Shown here piece by piece: positions 1-7,884 of a DNA stretch of 47,058 nt (its first letter is position 1; every line of letters begins with the position of its first letter). Source of the DNA: Clostridiales bacterium (GTDB lineage: Bacteria; Bacillota; Clostridia; Lachnospirales; Lachnospiraceae). Under the pieces are notes generated by a model, which was not told where the DNA came from, did no database searches, and saw only the letters and a program-made list of their open reading frames with translations. A program made the translations under genes and the position numbers. The stretch spans positions 1-47,058 of the forward strand of contig JALFSR010000070.1 in NCBI GenBank assembly GCA_022778745.1. The letters are read 5' to 3'.

Positions 1-200
1 GTTTGTTGTCAGCAGCCCGTTTCACGGTCTGCGTGTAGTTCCTTGTAAACTGACCTAAATAATTCTTTAAATAAAAATGCTATAAATTCAGAGTATTTTG
101 CAGAGTGCTTTAATGAATTCTCAGAAAGAATGTATAGACCATAGAATGGATTACACTTATCTATTGTAGAAAAAACTGGATAAAGAATAAATTGTTCTAA

Positions 201-231
201 AGCCAAGCGGGTAGTTACTATCCGCTTGGCT
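201..231. terminator. hairpin, possible bidirectional terminator
   Basis: A 10-bp perfect stem (AGCCAAGCGG with its complement) encloses a loop of about 11 nt. Neither side has a strong T run, so a terminator is only one option. It may be a structural end of one of the decayed insertion sequences around it. Confidence 0.45.
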
Positions 232-236
232 ATTTA

Positions 237-320
237 GGCTGCCTCAATTGGTGACATATAAGATTTTGAAGAATGGTAGAAATGAAAGGCTTTTTGAAAG
301 AATTATTTTCAGTAATTGAA
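237..320 (-). pseudogene. possible IS3-like transposase C-terminal remnant
   Basis: Read on the minus strand, a short open stretch ends in the residues YHSSKSYMSPIEAA and a stop. This resembles the C-terminal SPxEY-like ending of IS3-family OrfB transposases. Stops and frame breaks lie just upstream, so nothing functional remains. The match is short and rests on motif memory alone. The open frame continuing towards base 9 is not recognised as any protein. Confidence 0.3.
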
Positions 321-352
321 AATGGTCATGGTTATTTTGTACTATTTATATA

Positions 353-592
353 CTAGCACCAGACAATCTTTCCTATGTACTTCGGTGGTACAGAGTACTG
401 GTATCCTTTATAATAAAACATGCATGAATAATTGAATTTTACGGTATTTATGGTGATCTGATAGGGCTTTCTTATGTTATCAGCGGGCAGGCTGTGTAAG
501 AAGGTCTTTTCTTTGTTGAAATACATCAGCGGGATTCTTCCTGTTCCTTGACTGCCCTGTGTGTTTACACGGTTGTTGATTCTTGTTACCAT
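353..592 (-). pseudogene. istA: IS21-family transposase IstA fragment
   Basis: About 79 codons resemble the part of IS21-family IstA transposases just after the integrase core. Visible landmarks are NNRVNTQGSQGTGRIP near the start, a central KTFLHSLPADNIRKPY, and KGYQYSVPPKYIGK near the end. In the family, this last motif is followed by a beta-rich C-terminal domain. Here a stop follows within four codons. The catalytic DDE part and the partner ATPase IstB are absent. It is an inactive remnant. Confidence 0.65.
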
Positions 593-1034
593 TGGTATAA
601 GACTATAATGTAAAAAGAATAGAAATTCCCTGATTGCATTGATTTAATTTTAAGCTGGTAGTTCTATAATTGAAATTTTAATCAGGATAAGCAGGAAGAT
701 CCTTTTCTAAATAGAAATGAATGCAGATCAGATGGATGGCATAAATTCTAAAACATTGAGGATAATGATTGATATAGAATTGATTTTTTGAAAGATAAAA
801 AATAAATTTTATCAATTTAACAGACACAAAATTCAACCTACTTTAGCTTAACTTGATCCATAAGTCGAATCATAAGCAAATTGGAGCAATGAACTTGTAT
901 CGTATGAGAATAAACTATCTTGCTAATAGTTAAATAGTTGGTACAGTTACAGTAAACTTTGTTGTACAGGGCGCTGTCAGCCACCCGATACACCACATTA
1001 GGTTGGGATTAAAGGTAGGAGATTTTAATTGTTA
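593..1034. other. non-coding AT-rich stretch between IS remnants
   Basis: No open frame with a recognisable product or a ribosome binding site was found on either strand. The last 80 bases (about 960-1034) are more GC-rich and lie where the 3' part of a tnpB gene or omega RNA would be expected next to the IS605-like end. No protein similarity could be read there. Confidence 0.4.
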
Positions 1035-1085
1035 CCACTACTGGGCAGTTACAAGCCTATGATCTTTAGGTCGTGGGTAGTTGAC
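1035..1085 (+). mobile_element. IS200/IS605-type right-end hairpin remnant
   Basis: The segment CCTATGATC-TTTA-GGTCGTGGG folds into a 9-bp stem when G-U pairs are allowed, and is followed by TAGTTGAC. This resembles the sub-terminal hairpin and end sequence of IS605/IS1341-type elements, where the right end also forms the 3' part of the TnpB guide (omega) RNA. No intact tnpA or tnpB is present upstream. The end lies about 30 bases before the yitT start codon. Confidence 0.5.
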
Positions 1086-1113
1086 ACACAGACTAGGAGG
1101 CAGAAAATTTATT

Positions 1114-1968
1114 ATGAATCAGAAAAAAATAAAGGGTGTTTTAGTAGATTGTATATTTGATATTGTCGGAAGTATTTTATACTCCATAGGTGTATATACA
1201 TTTGCAAAAATGGCAAATTTTGCTCCTGGAGGGATCTCTGGTCTGGCTTTGATTATGAATCATCTATGGAATACTCCGATTGGGCTTATGACTTTAATTT
1301 TAAATATTCCGCTCGTATTAATCAGTTATAAAGTAGTCGGAAGAAAGTTTTTATTTCAAACTGCTCGTACAGTAATTATTTGTACGATTTTCTTAGATTT
1401 TGTCTTTCCTCATACACCAGCATATACTGGAAGTCCATTTTTAGCTGCGTTGTACTATGGCATTTTTCTTGGTACAAGTTTAACTATTTTCTATATGAGA
1501 GGGTCTTCTTCGGGAGGGACTGATCTTATCATTATGACAATTAAGAAACTATATCCCCATCTATCAATTGGAGCAGTTACAATGATAATTGACTTTTTTA
1601 TTATCTTATTAGGATGGTTAGTATTTGGCAATATTGATGCCGTATTATATGGATTAGTCGGTACTGGAGTTACCTCGATTGTGATTAATAAGATCATGTA
1701 TGGTGCAGATATAGGAAAAATGGCAATTATTATTACTCAGCAGGGTCAGGCAGTTGCAGATGAAATTAGTAATCAAATTAGGCGTGGCTCTACAATTATA
1801 AGTGCAAGAGGAAGTTATACAAAATCAGAACGTGATGTATTACTTTGTGCCTGCTCTAAATCGCAGGCATATATGATAAAGAAAACAGTGTTTAATATTG
1901 ATCCAAGAGCGTTTGTCGTATTTAGTGAGACAAGTGAAGTTTTCGGGGAAGGGTTTATTTCTAAATAA
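1114..1968 (+). CDS. YitT family membrane protein
   Basis: The product has 284 residues. Five to six hydrophobic segments fill roughly residues 10-200 and a soluble C-terminal domain (about 205-284) follows. The pattern fits the YitT_membrane plus DUF2179 architecture: FAPGGISGLALI near the N-terminus, RGSSSGGTDLI in the middle, and a C-terminal domain ending in FSETSEVFGEGF. The substrate of this family is not established. I chose the ATG at 1114: AGGAGG lies at 1095-1100, a rather long 13-nt spacing. An upstream in-frame TTG at 1081 falls inside the IS605-like end and is unlikely. The gene stands alone and meets the HD/PhoH pair tail to tail. Confidence 0.88.
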   Translation: MNQKKIKGVLVDCIFDIVGSILYSIGVYTFAKMANFAPGGISGLALIMNHLWNTPIGLMTLILNIPLVLISYKVVGRKFLFQTARTVIICTIFLDFVFPHTPAYTGSPFLAALYYGIFLGTSLTIFYMRGSSSGGTDLIIMTIKKLYPHLSIGAVTMIIDFFIILLGWLVFGNIDAVLYGLVGTGVTSIVINKIMYGADIGKMAIIITQQGQAVADEISNQIRRGSTIISARGSYTKSERDVLLCACSKSQAYMIKKTVFNIDPRAFVVFSETSEVFGEGFISK

Positions 1969-2025
1969 GTGGTATATATAGGAATTCCATTAAGTAACAG
2001 AAATAACTATTCAGTGAAATTGGAA

Positions 2026-2081
2026 TAAAAAAGAAGAAACTTTTGATAGCTAAAAAAGCTACAGAGAGTTTCTTCTTTTTG
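2026..2081. terminator. bidirectional terminator between yitT and HD gene
   Basis: An A-rich arm (AAAAAGAAGAAAC) pairs with a T-rich arm (GTTTCTTCTTTTT) around a loop holding a small inner GCT/AGC stem. T runs on both strands suit termination of the convergent genes. Confidence 0.8.
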
Positions 2082-2130
2082 TTCACTTTTCAAAAGCTGT
2101 CAGTGGAAAAAAATTATAACGGATTGGAAA

Positions 2131-2799
2131 TCAGCATAGTTTACTTCCGTTAGCAGTTAATTTGAAGCGATACCCAAGTACTTCGGCTGCACGTCTGCAC
2201 ATAATCATTCGTTTTAAAAATATTTCAAAATAGTCCATAACGCTGCAAATGGAATCATCAAGTTCTAAACTCATTTCAATTATTTTTTTATCGCGGTTGA
2301 CTGCTAATTTTTGAGAAAGCGCCGCATAATTCACACGGTCATGAATATCAAAATTTGCTGGATTTGGATTTTGGACACGGTTTCGCCGAACATCTGTCTT
2401 ATCAGCTAGAATTAATGCGGCAGATACGACATCGATTGCTGTACCAGTCGATTCATCATGGTGTCCGATTGCTGTTGAAATTGTAAGTACATCATTTAAC
2501 GGCATTCCAATATCTTTTAAAATTTGATAGGCTAAAATTGCACTAGTATGAGCGTGGTCATTTCGGTTTATGCTATTTCCGATATCGTGCATATAACCTG
2601 CAATTTTACTTAATTCAATCGTATGTGTTTCATACCCAAGATCATTTAAAATTCTTCCTGCTGTTTCAGCAACTTTGGATGCATGTTTTCTGGAATGCTC
2701 GGTATACCCAAGCATATTTAATACACGATTTCCATTTTCAATTAATAAATTAATCTCTTCATTTTGTCTAATTTGTTGATAAGTAATAGTCATTTCCAT
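2131..2799 (-). CDS. HD-domain phosphohydrolase
   Basis: The 222-residue protein carries an HD superfamily metal-dependent phosphohydrolase domain. The signature His-Asp pair sits in KIAGYMHDIGN near residue 70. A further His lies in the HAHTSA motif and another His-Asp in TAIGHHDESTG near residue 110. LADKTDVRRNR follows. In this group such proteins are usually uncharacterised nucleotide phosphohydrolases. No particular substrate can be assigned. It lies 21 bases downstream of the phoH-like gene on the same strand and is probably co-transcribed. Its ribosome binding site is weak, which suggests coupling to the upstream gene. Confidence 0.8.
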   Translation of the reverse strand: MEMTITYQQIRQNEEINLLIENGNRVLNMLGYTEHSRKHASKVAETAGRILNDLGYETHTIELSKIAGYMHDIGNSINRNDHAHTSAILAYQILKDIGMPLNDVLTISTAIGHHDESTGTAIDVVSAALILADKTDVRRNRVQNPNPANFDIHDRVNYAALSQKLAVNRDKKIIEMSLELDDSICSVMDYFEIFLKRMIMCRRAAEVLGYRFKLTANGSKLC

Positions 2800-2820
2800 A
2801 TATTATATAATTCTCATTTC

Positions 2821-4188
2821 TTATAGTCTTTTTATTGCATCCATTGCCAGCGGAGAGCGTTCACATTCCTCGGCAGTAAAGCTGATCTGCCAGCAAAGAG
2901 GGCTTCCCTTCATATATTCTGAAGCATAGCTCAATCCATTTGTTCGTTCATCTAAGAAGGAACGGTCAATTTGTTTTGGATCTCCAAGCAATATAATTTT
3001 TGTATCTTTTCCAGCACGGGTAATAATCCCCTTCGCCTGATTTGGCGTCATATTTTGTGCTTCATCAATAATCAGATATGTTTTTACGATGGAACGGCCT
3101 CGAATAAAGTTTAATGCCTCCATCTGTATAATATTTCTTCCAAAAATTTCATCAATCTTTCCTTGAAGTTCTGATTCATCATTATAGCGTTCTTCTTCAT
3201 TGGAGTCAATGAGTTGTTCCAGATTGTCGATAATCGGACGCATTAGAGGAGAGATCTTTTCTTGCTCATCTCCAGGTAAAAATCCAATATCAGAGTCAAA
3301 TTGGGCATTTGGACGGCAGATCAAAATTTTTCGGTATTCGCCAGTTGGATTATTTAATAGCTTTTCTAATCCTACTGCAAGGGAATAAAATGTTTTGCTT
3401 GTTCCAGCCATACCTTTTACAATAACGAGAGGAGCTTTTGAGGCAGGCTGCATTAATGCTTCTTGTAAGAAGTATTGCCCAGCATTTCGTGGTTTTACTC
3501 CATATGGACAACTTTTTTTGTAATCAAGCTTTATGATCATTCCATTTTCCACACGGCCAAGTTGTGTTTTTTTTACCGACTGGTCTGCTTTTATGATGAC
3601 AAATTCGTTTTCAGCTAATTCTGGTATGTAATGATTTCCATGTTCATCACATCCATACACATCTTTAACAGAAATTCCGCAGCGAGTGAACTGTTCAAAT
3701 TGTTCTTCTGGAGCATATATTTCAGTACGACCAGTATATTGTTCTTCTTCGACTTGTTCAGTTGTGAAATCTTCTGCTCGTATTCCAATAATCTGTGCTT
3801 TAATTCGCAAAAGAATATCTTTTGTCACAAGAACTATCTGCTCAGGATGATTTTCTTGCAGACCTCTACATACTTTTAGAATGCGATTATCCATTGTGTC
3901 TTCGGGTAAATCATGCGGAAGTTCAACATGAACAAAGTTTTTTTCAACTTGAAGTATACCCCCATTTTTTAGAGGTACACCTTCTAATAAATTTCCTTTC
4001 TGTCGAAGCTGTTCCAAAATACGAATCGTTTTTCGTGCATTGACACCCTTTTCACCGTCACTTTTTTTTAATTTGTCTAGCTCTTCAATGACAACAAGAG
4101 GAAGAACGACAAAATTATCATCAAAACAGTGAATCGCATAAGGTGCTTGGATTAAAACATTTGTATCGATTACATAAATTTTTACCAT
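2821..4188 (-). CDS. PIN-PhoH fusion ATPase (PhoH-like)
   Basis: The protein has 455 residues in two parts. An N-terminal PIN nuclease domain begins KIYVIDTNVLIQAP, with acidic residues in VIEELDKLK and later EDTMDNRIL. A C-terminal PhoH ATPase starts near residue 230. Walker B-like YLIIDEAQNMTPNQAK and GDPKQID are typical of PhoH. The Walker A reads GMAGTSKT, so Ser replaces the usual second Gly before Lys. Related PIN-PhoH proteins are RNA helicase/RNase enzymes. The start ATG has AGGAAAGG about 8 bases upstream. It leads a two-gene unit with the HD protein. Confidence 0.88.
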   Translation of the reverse strand: MVKIYVIDTNVLIQAPYAIHCFDDNFVVLPLVVIEELDKLKKSDGEKGVNARKTIRILEQLRQKGNLLEGVPLKNGGILQVEKNFVHVELPHDLPEDTMDNRILKVCRGLQENHPEQIVLVTKDILLRIKAQIIGIRAEDFTTEQVEEEQYTGRTEIYAPEEQFEQFTRCGISVKDVYGCDEHGNHYIPELAENEFVIIKADQSVKKTQLGRVENGMIIKLDYKKSCPYGVKPRNAGQYFLQEALMQPASKAPLVIVKGMAGTSKTFYSLAVGLEKLLNNPTGEYRKILICRPNAQFDSDIGFLPGDEQEKISPLMRPIIDNLEQLIDSNEEERYNDESELQGKIDEIFGRNIIQMEALNFIRGRSIVKTYLIIDEAQNMTPNQAKGIITRAGKDTKIILLGDPKQIDRSFLDERTNGLSYASEYMKGSPLCWQISFTAEECERSPLAMDAIKRL

Positions 4189-4248
4189 AGATTAAGCCTT
4201 TCCTGATTTTTATAACAATTCATCCAATTTAAGTAAGCCTTGGCATAC

Positions 4249-4287
4249 TTGCATTTCAATTATCCAAAGCAGCCAGTTTTGAAATGC
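4249..4287. promoter_or_regulatory. inverted repeat upstream of phoH-like gene
   Basis: GCATTTCAA and TTGAAATGC form a perfect 9-bp dyad separated by about 19 bases, in the divergent region between the PhoH-like gene and the XRE regulator. It has no T run. An operator is possible, but which gene it serves cannot be told. Confidence 0.35.
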
Positions 4288-4448
4288 GAAGTGATTGGAT
4301 TCTTTTTTTATTATAATATGCGAGGTCTCGTTTTGTTAGCTGTATTAGGATAAATTTTTGTAAAATTTAGTATGTTTAAAAAATTAATAAATAGAAAAAA
4401 TAGTATCGCAGCGGTTGATAAATAATCGCAAAGTATCGTGTTGGTCCA

Positions 4449-4477
4449 TTGAGTGAGATAGTATTTATGAGTATAAT
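4449..4477 (+). promoter_or_regulatory. sigma-A promoter of XRE regulator
   Basis: TTGAGT at 4449-4454, a 17-bp spacer and TATAAT at 4472-4477 make a near-consensus promoter. Transcription would begin around 4484, giving a very short leader that contains AAAGGAGG at 4484-4491 and then the ATG at 4500. This argues against the longer in-frame TTG start at 4449. Confidence 0.7.
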
Positions 4478-4499
4478 AAATATAAAGGAGGTCGAACGA

Positions 4500-5624
4500 A
4501 TGAATGGTTTAAACTTATCTGATAATTTAATTCGCCTGCGCCATGAAAAAAGGGTGACGCAGGAGGAGTTAGCGAAGTTTATTGGTGTTACGAAAGCATC
4601 GGTATCCAAATGGGAAACTCGTCAAAGTTTACCAGATCTGTTATTACTCTCTCAGTTAGCATCATTTTTTGATGTGAGTATCGATGAACTTATTGGATAT
4701 GCACCGCAGTTAAGTAAGGAGCAGATTCAGAAAATTTATTATGAGTTGGCACAAGAGTTTGCGAACTGTCCATTTGAAGAAACGATGAAGAAGAGTAATA
4801 TTTTAGTAAAAAAATATTATTCGTGTTATCCGTTTTTATTTCAGATCTGTGTGCTGTGGATGAATCATTTTATGTTAGCAAACGATCCAAAGTACCAGAA
4901 AGAGATATTGTCAGACGTGTTAAAACTCTGTGAACATATAATGAAACAATGCAAAGATATTAATATATGCAATGACACGATTATACTCCAATCAGAAGTT
5001 TACTTATTGATGGGAAAAGCAGAGGAAGTGATCAATACACTGGAGGAGGTAAACAACCCATATCATTTATCAAGACAAAGTGACTCGATACTTATTCAGG
5101 CATATCAGCTGTGTGGAATGAAAGAGAAAGCGACGAGTCATAGCCAGATTAGTATGTATCTCTACTTATTAGCACTTACTAATATATCTATTTCATATTT
5201 AGATATTTGTAAGGAGGATCTGTCGATTTGTGAGGAAGTCATTCGTCGAATGGACGTACTATGTGAAGTTTACCAAATGGATCAGCTTCATCCAAATACA
5301 GCTGCAATATTTTATTTACAGGCAGCGGTTGTATATTGCTTTCACCATAAAGAAGCAAAAGCTGTGCAGAAATTAGAACGCTATGTATCAGTAATTAACT
5401 GGATGCTCGCAGATGATAACCTTTCCAAACATGGAGATGATTATTTTGATAAAATTCCAGATTGGTATATGGGATGTGCTCTTGGATGCGCTGCTCCAAG
5501 AGACAAAAAAATTATTTTTGAAAGTGCCGTTCAAGGATTAAAAGACCCAGCTTTTGAATACCTGAAGGAAAATAAAACTTTTCACAAATTAAAAAACGTA
5601 CTAGAAATACAAAGGGAAAAATAG
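4500..5624 (+). CDS. XRE-family regulator with helical repeat domain
   Basis: The protein has 374 residues. A Cro/C1-type helix-turn-helix covers about residues 5-65, with QEELAKFIGVTKASVSKWE as the recognition part and FFDVSIDELIGY closing the domain. The rest is a long alpha-helical region, likely TPR-like, rich in Cys, Tyr and Leu. This layout is common in Firmicutes regulators that sense a ligand or peptide through the C-terminal domain. It lies directly ahead of a small membrane protein and an ABC exporter on the same strand and probably controls them. The start follows AAAGGAGG with an 8-base spacing. Confidence 0.82.
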   Translation: MNGLNLSDNLIRLRHEKRVTQEELAKFIGVTKASVSKWETRQSLPDLLLLSQLASFFDVSIDELIGYAPQLSKEQIQKIYYELAQEFANCPFEETMKKSNILVKKYYSCYPFLFQICVLWMNHFMLANDPKYQKEILSDVLKLCEHIMKQCKDINICNDTIILQSEVYLLMGKAEEVINTLEEVNNPYHLSRQSDSILIQAYQLCGMKEKATSHSQISMYLYLLALTNISISYLDICKEDLSICEEVIRRMDVLCEVYQMDQLHPNTAAIFYLQAAVVYCFHHKEAKAVQKLERYVSVINWMLADDNLSKHGDDYFDKIPDWYMGCALGCAAPRDKKIIFESAVQGLKDPAFEYLKENKTFHKLKNVLEIQREK

Positions 5625-5663
5625 GTCATGCTTTTTCATGTAAGCATGAAAAAGCATGACCTA
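5622..5663. promoter_or_regulatory. perfect 19-bp hairpin behind the regulator gene
   Basis: TAGGTCATGCTTTTTCATG, loop TAAG, then the exact complement make a 42-base perfect hairpin that covers the regulator stop codon region. No T run follows (CCCTGGTATC), so it is not a standard intrinsic terminator. It could be an operator, a partial attenuator or an RNA processing site between regulator and transporter. Confidence 0.75.
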
Positions 5664-5698
5664 CCCTGGTATCATAAAATAAAACAAGAGGTGATTGT

Positions 5699-5902
5699 AT
5701 GGATCATGTGAATGAAATCCTCCCATTTTTAATTCCACTTATTATTGTTCAGTTTGCGTTATTAGGATATACGTTGTATCATATTTTTACACATAAAAAT
5801 TATAAGCGTGGAGACCGAACAGTATGGCTAGTTATAACATTAATAGGGATGGAGTTTATTGGACCGATTTTATATTTTGCATTTGGAAAAGAGGAAAGTT
5901 AA
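5699..5902 (+). CDS. PLDc_N-like two-helix membrane protein
   Basis: The 67-residue protein has two hydrophobic segments, about 9-31 and 43-62, joined by a basic loop (HKNYKRGDRT). The spacing and the ending GPILYFAFGKEE match the PLDc_N (cardiolipin synthase N-terminal) family of short membrane proteins, which also occur alone next to ABC exporters. It has a GAGGTGA ribosome binding site, and the next gene starts on the base after its stop codon, so translation is probably coupled. The role is unknown; it may be a transporter accessory subunit. Confidence 0.75.
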   Translation: MDHVNEILPFLIPLIIVQFALLGYTLYHIFTHKNYKRGDRTVWLVITLIGMEFIGPILYFAFGKEES

Positions 5903-6793
5903 ATGGATGTGTTATCACTCTCCCACGTGTCAAAGTCATTTGGAAGTCGCAGTGTTATAGATGATCTAAGTTTTTCAGTTCCAGAACACTGTGTTTTTGG
6001 GTTTATTGGAGAAAATGGTGCTGGAAAAACGACGACGATGCGCATGATTTTAGGTCTGTTAAAAGTAGATCGCGGTGAAATTGCTGTAAATGGAATTCCT
6101 GTTCAGTATGGACAAAATCGGACAAATCAATATATTGGATATTTGCCAGATGTGCCAGAGTTTTATAATTTTATGACGCCAATGGAATATTTAAAGCTCT
6201 GTGGGGAAGTAACAGGCATGCAGAAGCACTTAATTCAGAGTCGGATTATGGAATTGATTGAATTAGTCGGTTTATCTAAGGAAAATAAGCGGATTCATGG
6301 ATTTTCGCGTGGAATGAAACAGCGTCTTGGTATCGCACAGGCATTGTTAAATAACCCGAAACTTCTTATTTGTGATGAGCCGACTTCTGCACTTGACCCG
6401 ATTGGAAGAAAAGAAATTTTAGATATTCTTTCTGCTGTCAAAGAACATACGACCGTTTTATTTTCCACACATATTTTATCTGATGTAGAGCGAATTTGTG
6501 ATCAAATTGCATTGCTGCATAACGGACGAATTGCATTAAAAGGGAGCCTAGAAGAAATCAAAACAATACGTCCAGGATTTGAGATAGAGTTTTATCGTTC
6601 AGAAGATGCGGATCTGTTTCAGGCGGCATTTGGGCAAGGAAAACGGACAGACAAACTACAGATTTGTTATGAGACAGAAAAAGATATGCATGAGGCAATG
6701 CAATTTGTTGTTAAGAAGCAGATACGGATACAGCGAATTGAGATGAGAGAGCCATCGTTAGAAGCATTATTTATGGAGGTGATTGGAAAGTGA
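5903..6793 (+). CDS. ABC transporter ATP-binding protein
   Basis: A 296-residue ABC ATPase of the CcmA/BcrA type. Walker A is GENGAGKTTT near residue 37, the signature is FSRGMKQRLG near residue 130, Walker B is LLICDEPTSALDP, and the switch His lies in STHIL. The C-terminal 80 residues form a typical substrate-group extension. It starts directly after the PLDc_N-like gene and overlaps the permease start by 4 bases (GTGA), so all three are one translational unit. Such pairs often export or resist peptides or lipids. No substrate can be read from the sequence. Confidence 0.92.
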   Translation: MDVLSLSHVSKSFGSRSVIDDLSFSVPEHCVFGFIGENGAGKTTTMRMILGLLKVDRGEIAVNGIPVQYGQNRTNQYIGYLPDVPEFYNFMTPMEYLKLCGEVTGMQKHLIQSRIMELIELVGLSKENKRIHGFSRGMKQRLGIAQALLNNPKLLICDEPTSALDPIGRKEILDILSAVKEHTTVLFSTHILSDVERICDQIALLHNGRIALKGSLEEIKTIRPGFEIEFYRSEDADLFQAAFGQGKRTDKLQICYETEKDMHEAMQFVVKKQIRIQRIEMREPSLEALFMEVIGK

Positions 6794-7560
6794 CTGCATT
6801 AACAGCTTTTTTGAAAAAAGAATTTTTAGCAATTTTTCGGACGGGAAAAGCGGTTGGGTTGCTGTTTGTTTTTCTGCTGTTTGGTATTATGAATCCTGCA
6901 ATTGCCAAATTAACACCATGGATGATGGAAATGATGGCAGACAGTATGGCGGAGACTGGATTATCTGTCACTGCAGTTGAAGTCAATGCACTTACTTCAT
7001 GGACACAGTTTTATAAAAATACTCCGATCGCCATTATTTTATTTCTATTGATGTTCAGCAATATTTTGACAGAAGAATGTCAATGTAGAACATTAATTAA
7101 TATGATAACAAAGGGACTTCCAAGATGGAAAGTGTTGGCAGCGAAGGCGACTATACTTTTGATTGTTTGGACAGTGGGATATTGGATGATGTTTGGAGTT
7201 ACATATGCGTATAATAGATATTTCTGGAATGACACAGCAGTATCGCATTCAATTTTTGCAGCATTTTGTGTTTATTTGTTAGGAATATGGCTAATCTCTT
7301 TCTTATTATTTGTCTCGGTACTTGTTCACTCGAACACAATCGCATTAGCAGCGACAGGAGGCTGTGTGATTGGTATGTACTTGCTCAGTTTCATTCCAGC
7401 AATATGCAAGTATTTCCCAATATATTGCATGTCTGCATCCAGTCTGCTCACGAACTCAGCAGAAGTAATTGATTTTTTACCTGCCATAGTGATTACTGTA
7501 ATCTTAATTGTTGGTCAGTCAATTGCATCAATTTTCTGTTTTAATAACAAACAGCTTTAA
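6790..7560 (+). CDS. ABC-2 type transporter permease
   Basis: The 256-residue membrane protein has about six hydrophobic segments (roughly residues 17-36, 75-95, 118-140, 152-178, 185-215 and 228-252), as in ABC-2 permeases. The motif LTEECQCRTLINMITKGLP after the second segment is the characteristic cytoplasmic loop that contacts the ATPase. Translation starts at GTG overlapping the ATPase stop codon. It ends at a terminator, closing the four-gene module. Confidence 0.88.
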   Translation: MTALTAFLKKEFLAIFRTGKAVGLLFVFLLFGIMNPAIAKLTPWMMEMMADSMAETGLSVTAVEVNALTSWTQFYKNTPIAIILFLLMFSNILTEECQCRTLINMITKGLPRWKVLAAKATILLIVWTVGYWMMFGVTYAYNRYFWNDTAVSHSIFAAFCVYLLGIWLISFLLFVSVLVHSNTIALAATGGCVIGMYLLSFIPAICKYFPIYCMSASSLLTNSAEVIDFLPAIVITVILIVGQSIASIFCFNNKQL

Positions 7561-7570
7561 TTTTATTAAG

Positions 7571-7618
7571 AAAGTCTTCCACTTTCATGCAAAGAGCATA
7601 GGTGGAAGGCTCTTTTTG
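7571..7618 (+). terminator. intrinsic terminator of ABC module
   Basis: GTCTTCCAC pairs with GTGGAAGGC (one G-U) and extends by A-T pairs. CTCTTTTTGTTTCT follows as the T-rich tail. Confidence 0.85.
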
Positions 7619-7884
7619 TTTCTGTAGAGAAGTTTCATAAACGGCTGAAACAGTAAATTTATGCGATTATCATGTGGTTTGTTCTTGTAGTATAACTGCT
7701 TTTTTGATATACTAAAGTGAGTCAGTTTAATCTTATCAAATAAGTTCGTCACTTGTATGTTGAACAAATATAGGTGAGGGCAGGCATGAAAAGAACATGG
7801 GATGATCAATAGAAGCAAGGAAGGAGGATGGCGGTTATACACATTTTCATTGTGATAGGTGAGTATAATTTTGCCGTTTTTATA
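7619..7884. other. non-coding spacer before lipoprotein gene
   Basis: No gene is seen. The stretch contains AAGGAGG directly abutting an ATG at 7828, which would add 19 hydrophobic residues to the lipoprotein. No consensus promoter was found. Confidence 0.4.

Noticed and set aside
9-206. 65-codon open frame on the minus strand as a gene
   Set aside because: There is no ribosome binding site, no recognised family, and it lies inside broken insertion-sequence DNA. It was not listed as a gene.
1081-1113. TTG start extending yitT by 11 codons
   Set aside because: It lies inside the IS605-like end and has no ribosome binding site.
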